This document shows, piece by piece, positions 13,218 through 20,323 of a DNA stretch of 20,629 bases (position 1 is its first letter; every line of letters starts with the position of its first letter). The notes beneath the pieces are model-generated. The model was given only the letters and a program-made list of their open reading frames with translations. It was not told the origin of the DNA and made no database searches. The position numbers and the translations under genes are program-made. The DNA is from SIG480 sp045595365 (lineage in GTDB: Bacteria; Bacillota; Clostridia; Oscillospirales; JAAYXM01), in contig JAZOAI010000018.1 in NCBI GenBank assembly GCA_045595365.1, positions 1 through 20,629 of the forward strand. The letters are read 5' to 3'.

Positions 13218-13642
13218 AAAGAAAGGGTGATACCAATGTTCCGGTAAAGAAAAGGTTCAGATGCGATAAGGGGATAGAGGTGGCAGACTTCCACCAGCCG
13301 ACAAGTTAAGTCACTCTTGCCGCATAGGTGCCGCACTCACAAAACTGCAGCCTTCAAAGTAGTATAAACCCGGAGGAAAAATAATAAGACCGAAGAATTA
13401 AAATTCTGTACTCTCTCATATGTATAAAGACATTCTTTAAAAAATCCAATTCTGGTACTTGAAAATTAAGAGAAGAAGTTTCAGAGAAGATTTTTAATTC
13501 GGAAAGCTCGGTCAAAATAAACAGAAGGTGGCAGATTCAGCAGAAAGAGAGGTTAAATTGATGTTAGATATCAAGAGTGAACAGAAATAACCCCCGGATG
13601 TGATGTAAGGTGAAAGGTTGCATCAGCCGGGGGTGTTTCTAT
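13218..13642 (+). ncRNA. Unidentified structured non-coding RNA, about 420 nt
   Basis: The stretch has its own promoter and a very strong terminator but no plausible protein gene on either strand. Several helices can be drawn by eye: 13239-13244 with 13371-13376; 13252-13260 with 13345-13354 (one bulge); 13261-13265 with 13321-13325; the hairpin 13279-13283 with 13291-13295; 13388-13393 with 13508-13513 enclosing 13395-13403 with 13492-13500; and a long-range 9-bp helix 13311-13319 with 13572-13580 that links the two halves. I looked for hallmarks of RNase P RNA, tmRNA, SRP RNA, 6S RNA, T-box, cobalamin, lysine and c-di-GMP riboswitches and found none. It ends about 90 bases before tRNA-Val. 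It may be a known Rfam family I do not recognise, or new. The 5' and 3' ends are predictions. Confidence 0.6.
13591..13633 (+). terminator. Terminator of the structured RNA
   Basis: A seven-base GC stem (13591-13597 with 13627-13633), extended by 13601-13605 with 13621-13625 across an internal loop, encloses a 15-base loop and is followed by T-rich sequence. It is one of the strongest hairpins in the window. Confidence 0.78.
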
Positions 13643-13689
13643 GTTCTTTTTAATTTCCTTACTTACTCTTACAAATGCATAAAAAAGGC

Positions 13690-13718
13690 TTGACAATCCA
13701 TCTTTTTTAAGATATAAT
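13690..13718 (+). promoter_or_regulatory. tRNA-Val promoter
   Basis: Perfect consensus: TTGACA (13690-13695), 17 bases, TATAAT (13713-13718). The predicted start near 13725 leaves about ten bases of 5' leader for RNase P to remove. Confidence 0.9.
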
Positions 13719-13734
13719 ATCTAATGTTCGGTTT

Positions 13735-13810
13735 GGACGATTAGCTCAGCTGGTAGAGCATCTGCTTGACGTGCAGAGGGTCAGCGGTTCGAGTCCGTTA
13801 TCGTCCACCA
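13735..13810 (+). tRNA. tRNA-Val (anticodon GAC)
   Basis: A complete cloverleaf of 76 bases: 7-bp acceptor stem (13735-13741 with 13800-13806), D arm with the usual TAGCTCAGCTGGTAGAGC-type sequence, anticodon stem-loop with GAC at 13768-13770, T arm with GGTTCGAGTCC, discriminator A13807 and encoded CCA at 13808-13810. GAC reads GTC and GTT valine codons. It is a single-gene unit with its own consensus promoter and terminator. Confidence 0.97.
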
Positions 13811-13811
13811 G

Positions 13812-13841
13812 AAAACCCGCACACTATCGTGTGCGGGTTTT
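13812..13841 (+). terminator. Rho-independent terminator of tRNA-Val
   Basis: A perfect 13-bp stem (13812-13824 with 13829-13841, loop of 4) starts two bases after the tRNA 3' end and is followed by a T-rich run. Confidence 0.92.
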
Positions 13842-13857
13842 CTTTTTGTTGCATAGC

Positions 13858-13891
13858 AAAACGGTGTGATTTCTTAAAATCACACCGTTTT
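13858..13891 (-). terminator. Terminator of the pgk-tpiA-gpmI-eno operon (bidirectional)
   Basis: A perfect 15-bp stem (13858-13872 with 13877-13891, loop of 4) lies 18 bases after the eno stop. A/T tracts at both ends let it stop transcription from either side, insulating the glycolytic operon and the tRNA unit from each other. Confidence 0.85.
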
Positions 13892-13909
13892 TTGTATTAT
13901 CAGGTTTAA

Positions 13910-15214
13910 TTACTTAAGGTTAAACCAAGCTTTCTTGCCGAGGTAGATTGCGCTGTCGCCAAGCTCTTCTTCAATGCGGAGGAGCTGATTGTACTTCGCA
14001 ACGCGGTCTGTGCGGCTCGGAGCGCCGGTCTTAATCTGGCCTGCATTGAGAGCAACTGCGATGTCAGCGATTGTTGTATCCTCAGTTTCGCCTGAGCGGT
14101 GAGAAACAACAGCTGTGTAGCCTGCACGGTTAGCCATCTGAATAGCATCAAGAGTCTCTGTGAGAGAACCGATCTGGTTAACCTTGATGAGGATGGAGTT
14201 ACCTACGCCGAGGTCAATACCCTTTGAAAGGCGCTCAACGTTTGTAACGAAGAGGTCGTCACCAACGAGCTGAACCTTTGAGCCGATAGCCTTTGTGAGC
14301 ATTCCCCATGCTTCCCAGTCTTCCTCAGCAACGCCGTCTTCAAGGGAGATGATCGGATACTTGCTTGTGAGGTTCTTCCAGTAGTTTACGAGCTGCTGCT
14401 TTGTCATCTTCTTCTTTGCCTTCGGGAGGAGGTATGTGCCGTCTTCCTGATACCACTCAGAAGATGCAGCGTCGATAGCGATCATAAAGTCGTCGCCCGG
14501 CTTAAATCCTGCCTTCTCAACAGCCTCGAGGATAACCTTGATAGCATCTTCATCCTTCTTGAGGTTCGGAGCAAAACCGCCTTCGTCGCCAACTGCAGTT
14601 GTCATTCCCATCTCAGAAAGAACCTTCTTGAGGTTGTGGAAGACTTCTGTACACCAGCGAAGTGCTTCAGAAAAGCTCGGTGCGCCAACCGGCATAATCA
14701 TAAATTCCTGAATGTCAACGTTGTTGGAAGCGTGTGCGCCACCGTTTAAGATGTTCATCATCGGAACCGGAAGAGTCTTTGCGTTTACTCCGCCGATGTA
14801 TGTGTAGAGCGGCATCTGGAGAGCTTCTGCAGCTGCCTTTGCAACAGCCATAGAGGTTCCGAGGATTGCGTTTGCACCAAACTTTGTCTTGTTCGGTGTG
14901 CCGTCAAGCTCTATCATTGTGCGGTCAATCTCGACCTGGTCGAGTGCGTTCATACCGATGATTGCTTCAGCAATATCGTTGTTTACAGCGTCAACAGCCT
15001 TGTAAACACTCTTGCCCATAAACTTTGACTTGTCGCCGTCGCGAAGCTCACAAGCTTCGAAGATACCTGTGGAAGCGCCGGAGGGAACTGCTGCGCGGCC
15101 GATATAAGTGTTGACACCGTCATCAACATAAACGTCAACCTCTACTGTCGGGTTGCCGCGTGAGTCGATAACCTGACGGCCGACTACGTCTACGATTTCT
15201 GCAAATTTCTTCAT
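13910..15214 (-). CDS. eno: Enolase (phosphopyruvate hydratase)
   Basis: It converts 2-phosphoglycerate to phosphoenolpyruvate in the cytoplasm. At 434 residues it has the full family length. The active site is complete: loop S45-G-A-S-T-G50, H161, E211 in G-D-E-G-G-F, metal ligands D248, E292 and D319, catalytic K344, and the S-H-R-S motif at 371-374. The C-terminus ends in Y-L-G-K-K-A-W-F-N. The start ATG 15214 has an AAAGGAG ribosome binding site eight bases upstream. It is the last gene of the lower-glycolysis operon, 39 bases after gpmI with no promoter evident between, and is followed by the terminator at 13858-13891. The codon choice is strongly biased, as expected for a highly expressed gene. 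Confidence 0.97.
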   Translation of the reverse strand: MKKFAEIVDVVGRQVIDSRGNPTVEVDVYVDDGVNTYIGRAAVPSGASTGIFEACELRDGDKSKFMGKSVYKAVDAVNNDIAEAIIGMNALDQVEIDRTMIELDGTPNKTKFGANAILGTSMAVAKAAAEALQMPLYTYIGGVNAKTLPVPMMNILNGGAHASNNVDIQEFMIMPVGAPSFSEALRWCTEVFHNLKKVLSEMGMTTAVGDEGGFAPNLKKDEDAIKVILEAVEKAGFKPGDDFMIAIDAASSEWYQEDGTYLLPKAKKKMTKQQLVNYWKNLTSKYPIISLEDGVAEEDWEAWGMLTKAIGSKVQLVGDDLFVTNVERLSKGIDLGVGNSILIKVNQIGSLTETLDAIQMANRAGYTAVVSHRSGETEDTTIADIAVALNAGQIKTGAPSRTDRVAKYNQLLRIEEELGDSAIYLGKKAWFNLK

Positions 15215-15253
15215 TTTTCATTTCTCCTTTACGTTTATTGTTTATGTGAAATT

Positions 15254-16777
15254 TTATTTCGCTATAAGTGATTCCCCTGTCATTTCTGACGGCTGGTGGA
15301 CTCCCATAAGATCAAGCATTGTGGGAGCGATGTCGCAGAGCTTGCCGTCGCGAAGGCTTACGTTTGCACCGACAATAACGAACGGAACCGTGTTTGTCGT
15401 ATGTGCAGTAAAGGGGGAAACCCCGTCTTCCTCGAGCATCTTGTCCGCGTTGCCGTGGTCTGCGGTGATTACGCTGATTCCTCCGACAGAGGAAACTGCC
15501 TCTACAACGCGGCCGACGCACTCATCAACTGTTTCAACCGCCTTCTTTGCCGCTTCAAAAACGCCTGTGTGGCCGACCATATCGCAGTTTGCGTAGTTGA
15601 GGATTATAACGTCGTATTCTCTCTTCTCGATAGCTTCGATTACCTTGTCGGTGACCTCATATGCGCTCATCTCAGGCTGGAGGTCGTATGTCGCAACCTT
15701 CGGTGAGTTGACGAGGATTCTGTCCTCTCCCTCATACATTTTCTCAACGCCGCCGTTGAAGAAGAATGTGACGTGGGCATATTTTTCAGTTTCTGCAATG
15801 CGGAGCTGACGCGCGCCAATCGAGCTGATATATTCGCCGAGTGTGTTCTCAAGAGCTTCCGGGCGATATGCAACGTGAACATTCGGCATATTAGCATCAT
15901 ACTGCGTCATACATACATAAAAGACCTTGTGGAAATTATCTCCGCGTTCAAAGCCGTCAAACGTTTCGTCAACGAAGGTTCTTGTGATTTCGCGGGCGCG
16001 ATCGGGGCGGTAGTTGAAGAAAATGATTGAATCGTTTTCCGAAACGCCCTTATAACCGAGCATAACGGCAGGCTCGACGAACTCGTCAGTCTTTCCGTCT
16101 TCATAGGATTTCTTGACGGCCTCGGGAGCCGACTCCATAACCTCTCCCTCTGCACATACTATTGCGCGGTATGCGCGCTCTACTCTTTCCCAGCGATTGT
16201 CGCGGTCCATAGCGTAGTATCTGCCCATAACCGTTGCGATGCCGCCGACTCCAATCTCCTCGCACTTTTCGGCACATTCCTGGACAAATGCCGCACCGGA
16301 GGTTGGAGAAACGTCACGCCCGTCGAGGAAGCAGTGAATAAATACCTTCTCGACACCATAGCGCTTTGCAAGCTCTAAAAGCCCCCAGACATGGCTGTTG
16401 TGGCTGTGAACGCCGCCGTCTGACATAAGCCCCATGAGGTGAAGAGCGCTTCCGTTATCGGTGCAGTTGCGGCACGCGGCGCGAAGCTCTTCGTTTTCAA
16501 AAAAGCTGCCGTCAGAAATTGCGCGGGTTATTCTCGGAAGGTCCTGAAAAACAACTCTGCCCGCTCCGATGTTGGTGTGGCCAACTTCGGAGTTTCCCAT
16601 CTGGCCGTCAGGAAGCCCGACATCAAGGCCTGATGCGAAAAGCTCAGAGCGCGGGTTTTCAGCGAAGATTTTATCGAGGTTCGGCGTATCTGCCGCGCTG
16701 ATAGCGTTTGCAATTCCGCTCTCAGCGTTGCCGAAACCGTCCATTATAATAAGGGTGATAGGTGTTTTTTTACTCAT
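15254..16777 (-). CDS. gpmI: 2,3-bisphosphoglycerate-independent phosphoglycerate mutase
   Basis: It interconverts 3- and 2-phosphoglycerate with two Mn2+ ions and needs no bisphosphoglycerate cofactor. The 507-residue protein has the alkaline-phosphatase-type metal and catalytic motifs: D13 in I-M-D-G-F-G, the phosphorylated serine S63 in Q-M-G-N-S-E-V-G-H, H-C-F-L-D-G-R-D-V-S-P near 125-135, and the C-terminal T-A-D-H-G-N-A-D and T-A-H-T-T-N-T-V-P motifs. The start is chosen at ATG 16777, four bases after the tpiA stop, because the family begins a few residues before the L-I-I-M-D-G motif. The ATG at 16798 would overlap tpiA and has no ribosome binding site. The chosen start also lacks a good site, so translation is probably coupled to tpiA. 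Confidence 0.95.
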   Translation of the reverse strand: MSKKTPITLIIMDGFGNAESGIANAISAADTPNLDKIFAENPRSELFASGLDVGLPDGQMGNSEVGHTNIGAGRVVFQDLPRITRAISDGSFFENEELRAACRNCTDNGSALHLMGLMSDGGVHSHNSHVWGLLELAKRYGVEKVFIHCFLDGRDVSPTSGAAFVQECAEKCEEIGVGGIATVMGRYYAMDRDNRWERVERAYRAIVCAEGEVMESAPEAVKKSYEDGKTDEFVEPAVMLGYKGVSENDSIIFFNYRPDRAREITRTFVDETFDGFERGDNFHKVFYVCMTQYDANMPNVHVAYRPEALENTLGEYISSIGARQLRIAETEKYAHVTFFFNGGVEKMYEGEDRILVNSPKVATYDLQPEMSAYEVTDKVIEAIEKREYDVIILNYANCDMVGHTGVFEAAKKAVETVDECVGRVVEAVSSVGGISVITADHGNADKMLEEDGVSPFTAHTTNTVPFVIVGANVSLRDGKLCDIAPTMLDLMGVHQPSEMTGESLIAK

Positions 16778-16781
16778 ACTT

Positions 16782-17552
16782 TTACTGGTTTGCCGCATTG
16801 ATTACTGCGACAAAGTCCTCCGTTTTAAGTGATGCGCCGCCGATAAGGCCGCCGTCAACATCAGGCTGTGCAAGAAGCTCTGCTGCGTTCTTCGGGTTCA
16901 TTGAACCGCCGTACTGGATTGTGACGGCGCGAGCGCACCTTGCGCCGTATTTTGCGCGGATTACTGAGCGGATAAGCTCACAAACCTCTGCCGCCTGCTC
17001 TGCTGTAGCTGTCTTGCCTGTGCCGATAGCCCAGATGGGCTCATATGCAAAGACGATCTTTCTGACCTTCTCTGCAGGAACGCCTGCAAGGGCAATCTTG
17101 ACCTGCATTGTGATATGTTCTGCTGTAATGTCATACTCGCGCTGCTCAAGTGTCTCTCCAACGCAGATAATGGGGCGAAGCCCGACTTCAAGCGCCTTTT
17201 TGACCTTGAGGTTAACTGTCTTGTCTGTTTCGCCGTAGTACTCGCGGCGCTCGCTGTGACCGATGACAACGAACTTAACGCCGAGTTCTTTGAGCATTTC
17301 TGCGCTGACCTCGCCGGTGTATGCGCCGCTCTGCTCATAGTGCATATTCTGAGCTGCAACTGCGATTTTTGCATCGCGGGATGCGCGGCATGCAGCAGGA
17401 AGGTCTACAAACGGAACGCAGAGGACAACGTCGCACCACTTCTGCTTTCCGACAGCGGTTTTGAGCTCGTCAAACATTTTCTTTGTCTCTGCAGGAGTTT
17501 TGTTCATCTTCCAGTTTCCTGCGATGATTGTCTTTCTGTATTTTCTGTTCAT
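16782..17552 (-). CDS. tpiA: Triosephosphate isomerase
   Basis: It interconverts dihydroxyacetone phosphate and glyceraldehyde 3-phosphate. The 256-residue TIM barrel has the N13-W-K15 motif, the electrophilic H99 in V-I-G-H-S-E-R-R, the catalytic base E171 in A-Y-E-P-I-W-A-I-G-T-G-K, and the phosphate-binding Y-G-G-S and G-G-L-I-G-G-A-S-L segments. All key residues are present. The ATG at 17552 has an AAGGAGA ribosome binding site. It lies 63 bases after pgk; the gap holds only a small hairpin (GGGG-AAAA-CCC type) that may adjust mRNA stability. gpmI follows after four bases. Confidence 0.97.
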   Translation of the reverse strand: MNRKYRKTIIAGNWKMNKTPAETKKMFDELKTAVGKQKWCDVVLCVPFVDLPAACRASRDAKIAVAAQNMHYEQSGAYTGEVSAEMLKELGVKFVVIGHSERREYYGETDKTVNLKVKKALEVGLRPIICVGETLEQREYDITAEHITMQVKIALAGVPAEKVRKIVFAYEPIWAIGTGKTATAEQAAEVCELIRSVIRAKYGARCARAVTIQYGGSMNPKNAAELLAQPDVDGGLIGGASLKTEDFVAVINAANQ

Positions 17553-17615
17553 TGTGAAATCTCCTTAATCTATGTCAATCGGGGAAAACCCGTTTCTACC
17601 TGTGCCGAATGAAGC

Positions 17616-18806
17616 TTACTTGTCTTCAAGGCATGCAATACCCGGAAGCGCGATTCCTTCGAGGAATTCAAGGCTTGCGCCACCACCTGTTGAGATGTGT
17701 GTCATCTTCTTTGCAAAGCCGAGCTTCTTAACTGCAGCAGCAGAATCACCGCCACCTACAATGGAGATGGAGCCACTCTCTGCAACTGCCGAGCAGATTG
17801 CTTCAGTTCCGACAGCAAACTTCTCAAATTCAAAAACGCCCATCGGACCGTTCCAGATAACCGTTCCTGCATCCCTGATCGCATCAGAGAAGGATTTTAT
17901 TGTTTCGGGTCCGATATCAAGCCCCATCCAGCCATCAGGGATAGCCTTTGTCGGGACAACTTTGCTCTCTGCATCTGCTGCAAACGCCTCTGCAACAACT
18001 GTATCTGTCGGAATGAGGAACTTAACGCCCTTTTCCTCAGCCTTCTTTATCATATCGCGAGCATATTCAAGGCGATCATCTTCGCAGAGGGAAGTACCGA
18101 TGGTGCCGCCCGCTGCCTTTGCGAAGGTATATGCCATACCGCCGCCGATAATGAGAGTGTCAACCTTTTCAAGAAGATTGTTGATAACTCCAAGCTTATC
18201 AGAAACCTTTGCTCCGCCAAGGATTGCTACAAACGGGCGCTTCGGGTTTGAAAGAGCCTCGCCCATAATTCCGATTTCCTTGCCGATGAGGTATCCGCAA
18301 ACAGCCGGGAGATAGTCTGCAACGCCTGCTGTGGATGCGTGAGCGCGGTGAGCGGTGCCGAATGCATCGTTAACATAAAGCTCTGCAAGAGATGCGAGTT
18401 CCTTTGCAAAAGCGGGGTCGTTCTTTTCCTCTTCTTTATGGTAGCGAACGTTTTCGATGAGCATAACTTCGCCGTCAGAAAGAGAAGCGGCAAGGTTCTT
18501 TGCGCTTTCGCCGATAACGTCAGAAGCCATCTTTACCTCGACTCCGAGATGTTCAGAAAGGCGGACTGCAACCGGTGCAAGAGAGAATTTCGGATTTACC
18601 TCGCCCTTCGGTCTGCCGAGATGAGAGCAGAGGATAACCCTTGCGCCCTTATCCATAAGATATTTTATTGTCGGAAGAGCTGCAACAATGCGCTTATCAT
18701 CGGTGATGTTGCCGTTATCATCCTGCTTTACATTGAAGTCACAGCGGACAAGAACGCGCTTGCCCTTCGGGTTTATGTCTTCAATAGTCTTTTTGTTGTA
18801 GTTCAT
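17616..18806 (-). CDS. pgk: Phosphoglycerate kinase
   Basis: It makes ATP and 3-phosphoglycerate from 1,3-bisphosphoglycerate in glycolysis. The 396-residue monomer has the substrate motif V-R-C-D-F-N-V (20-26), S-H-L-G-R-P-K-G (61-68), E-N-V-R-Y-H (119-123 region), N-D-A-F-G-T-A-H-R-A-H (147-156), the central G-A-K-V-S-D-K, and the C-terminal nucleotide-binding G-G-G-D-S-A-A-A. It is the first gene of the operon pgk-tpiA-gpmI-eno; gap, often the first gene in Firmicutes, is not here. The ATG at 18806 has a GGAGG ribosome binding site about ten bases upstream. A -10 box at 18856-18861 is visible, but the -35 is poor, so an activator or read-through from trmL may contribute. Confidence 0.97.
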   Translation of the reverse strand: MNYNKKTIEDINPKGKRVLVRCDFNVKQDDNGNITDDKRIVAALPTIKYLMDKGARVILCSHLGRPKGEVNPKFSLAPVAVRLSEHLGVEVKMASDVIGESAKNLAASLSDGEVMLIENVRYHKEEEKNDPAFAKELASLAELYVNDAFGTAHRAHASTAGVADYLPAVCGYLIGKEIGIMGEALSNPKRPFVAILGGAKVSDKLGVINNLLEKVDTLIIGGGMAYTFAKAAGGTIGTSLCEDDRLEYARDMIKKAEEKGVKFLIPTDTVVAEAFAADAESKVVPTKAIPDGWMGLDIGPETIKSFSDAIRDAGTVIWNGPMGVFEFEKFAVGTEAICSAVAESGSISIVGGGDSAAAVKKLGFAKKMTHISTGGGASLEFLEGIALPGIACLEDK

Positions 18807-18855
18807 AAAATCTATACCTCCATTTTAAATTTTGTCATATATTTCCACTGTTATT

Positions 18856-18861
18856 ATTATA
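18856..18861 (-). promoter_or_regulatory. -10 box of the glycolytic operon promoter
   Basis: A perfect TATAAT on the minus strand (18861-18856) with a predicted start near 18849 and a leader of about 43 bases. No good -35 lies at 16-18 bases, which is unusual for such a highly expressed operon. The DNA behind it (18880-18966) is AT-rich and holds no clear trmL terminator. Confidence 0.5.
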
Positions 18862-18966
18862 ACACAGGAATGCCGAATATTACATTGTTATTTTAACTAT
18901 TTTTTGCTTTTTTAATAATATTTTTTCGCCAATTTGTACTATTTCAAAAACCTTTATAAGTTTCGG

Positions 18967-19458
18967 CTACCATTTTATGTTGTGTAGCTGCCCGGTAAGC
19001 TGCATATTCTCAAATCCTATCTGGCGCAAAGCCTCATATGCAACTATCGCAACTGAATTTGACAAATTAAGGCTGCGAAGCGTCGGAAGCATCGGGATTC
19101 TGATGCACTCATCGGGATGCTCTTTTAAAAGCTCCTCCGGAAGCCCTTTTGTTTCTTTTCCGAAAATGAAAAAGTCGCCCTTTTGATATTGCATATCGGT
19201 GTAGACGTTTTTTGCCTTGGTCGTGCAGAAAAAGAATCTCCCGCCGCGGTTTTTTTCAAAGAAATCATCTATCCCGTCATATACCGTGATATCAAGGTAT
19301 TGCCAATAGTCAAGCCCGGCGCGGCGGACTGCCCTGTCTGATATGTCAAATCCGAGAGGGCGCACAATATGAAGGGCTGCGCCCGTGACGGCGCAGGTCC
19401 GCGAAATGTTCCCTGTATTTGCGGGGATTTCAGGCTCAACAAGAACTATATTTAACAA
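18967..19458 (-). CDS. trmL: tRNA (cytidine(34)-2'-O)-methyltransferase TrmL (SpoU/SPOUT family)
   Basis: It methylates the 2'-OH of the wobble base (C34 or cmnm5U34) in certain tRNA-Leu isoacceptors using S-adenosylmethionine. The 163-residue protein is family length and has the three SPOUT motifs: P-E-I-P-A-N-T-G-N-I-S-R-T-C (9-22), F-G-K-E-T-K-G-L-P near 99-107, and I-P-M-L-P-T-L-R-S-L-N-L-S-N-S-V-A near 121-137, which forms the knotted SAM site. The start is a rare TTG (19458-19456); a stop lies two codons upstream, so no other in-frame start is possible without losing the conserved N-terminus. A GGGGGTGAT sequence nearly complementary to the 16S 3' end lies just ahead. It is divergent from upp, each with its own promoter. 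Confidence 0.92.
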   Translation of the reverse strand: MLNIVLVEPEIPANTGNISRTCAVTGAALHIVRPLGFDISDRAVRRAGLDYWQYLDITVYDGIDDFFEKNRGGRFFFCTTKAKNVYTDMQYQKGDFFIFGKETKGLPEELLKEHPDECIRIPMLPTLRSLNLSNSVAIVAYEALRQIGFENMQLTGQLHNIKW

Positions 19459-19498
19459 ACCTCATCACCCCCGATATATACAAAGCGCTTTACCAAAT

Positions 19499-19527
19499 AT
19501 TTTATGACATTTTTGCTGATTTTGCAA
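19499..19527 (-). promoter_or_regulatory. trmL promoter
   Basis: On the minus strand TTGCAA (19527-19522), 17 bases, TAAAAT (19504-19499, 5 of 6). The predicted start near 19492 gives a leader of about 34 bases. Confidence 0.65.
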
Positions 19528-19626
19528 GAGTTTTTTTGCTTTTTTATCTTTATTTAAATGTTTTTTTAAAAATTTCCCGTTTTGACGGTTTTCAGATTCT
19601 TTTGCGATAATTCTTTGCTTTTTGTA

Positions 19627-19655
19627 TTGTCATATTGTCTTTTAAGTAGTATAAT
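19627..19655 (+). promoter_or_regulatory. upp promoter
   Basis: TTGTCA (19627-19632), 17 bases, TATAAT (19650-19655); predicted start near 19662, leader of about 32 bases. No PyrR-type attenuator fits in this space. Confidence 0.75.
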
Positions 19656-19693
19656 TAAATAAAAAATAAAATAACTTTGAGGACGTGACACAA

Positions 19694-20323
19694 ATGGGAA
19701 AACTTCACATCATTGACCATCCGCTCATCCAACACAAGCTCACGATTATGAGAGACAAGAATACCGGCTCGAAGGATTTCCGCGAGCTTTTAAACGAGAT
19801 TGCACTCCTTATGGGCTATGAGATCACGCGCGACCTTCCCCTTTGCGATGTTGAAATCGAAACTCCTATGGGGAAGATGACCGCAAAGAACATTTCCGGC
19901 AAGAAGCTTGCCATTGTCCCGATTCTTCGCGCGGGAATCGGAATGGTTGACGGGCTTCTCACTCTTCTCCCTGTTGCAAAGGTCGGCCATATCGGGCTTT
20001 ACCGCAACGAGGAAACCCACACCCCCGTTGTTTACTACTGCAAGCTTCCCAAGGACATCGAAAACAGGACTGTTATAGTTTCTGACCCGATGCTTGCGAC
20101 AGGCGGCTCGGCCTCCGATGCAATTTCCATGCTCAAAGAGCGCGGATGCACCTCTATCCGCCTTATGTGCCTTGTTTCCGCTCCTGAGGGTGTCAAGAAG
20201 GTTCAGGAAGACCACCCCGACGTTGATATTTACGTTGCAGCTCTTGATGAGTGCCTCAATGAGGATGCATACATCGTTCCCGGCCTTGGAGACGCAGGCG
20301 ACCGCATTTTCGGAACGAAGTAA
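19694..20323 (+). CDS. upp: Uracil phosphoribosyltransferase
   Basis: It salvages uracil by joining it to PRPP to form UMP. The 209-residue protein is exactly family length from ATG 19694, which is ten bases after GAGGA (19679-19683); GTG 19685 is only one base from that site, so it is not used. Visible motifs are the R-D-K-N-T segment near 20-24, P-I-L-R-A-G-I-G-M (76-84), the PRPP-binding loop D-P-M-L-A-T-G-G-S-A (131-140), and the C-terminal uracil-binding P-G-L-G-D-A-G-D-R-I-F-G-T-K. It stands alone, transcribed away from trmL, and is followed by repeat-rich DNA without a textbook terminator. Confidence 0.96.
   Translation: MGKLHIIDHPLIQHKLTIMRDKNTGSKDFRELLNEIALLMGYEITRDLPLCDVEIETPMGKMTAKNISGKKLAIVPILRAGIGMVDGLLTLLPVAKVGHIGLYRNEETHTPVVYYCKLPKDIENRTVIVSDPMLATGGSASDAISMLKERGCTSIRLMCLVSAPEGVKKVQEDHPDVDIYVAALDECLNEDAYIVPGLGDAGDRIFGTK

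Noticed and set aside
12906..13250. T-box or other known riboswitch ahead of tyrS
   Set aside because: No AGGGTGGNACCGCG core and no space between the promoter and the start codon. The hairpin at 13011-13044 belongs to a separate upstream transcript.
13218..13642. RNase P RNA, tmRNA, SRP RNA or 6S RNA
   Set aside because: The GAGGAAAGTCC region of RNase P, the tmRNA acceptor-like ends and tag frame, the SRP tetraloop region and a single long 6S-type hairpin are all absent by eye. An ACAGAAA stretch at 13581-13587 alone is not enough.
17572..18315. 247-codon open frame on the plus strand opposite pgk
   Set aside because: It lies wholly antisense to pgk, has low-complexity Ser/Pro/Ala/Ile-rich content typical of the complement of a biased gene, and has no ribosome binding site of its own. 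The same applies to the antisense frames opposite nfnB (4677-5177, 5517-5897), nfnA (6318-6764), gpmI (15246-15706), tpiA (16762-17612) and tyrS (12267-12668).
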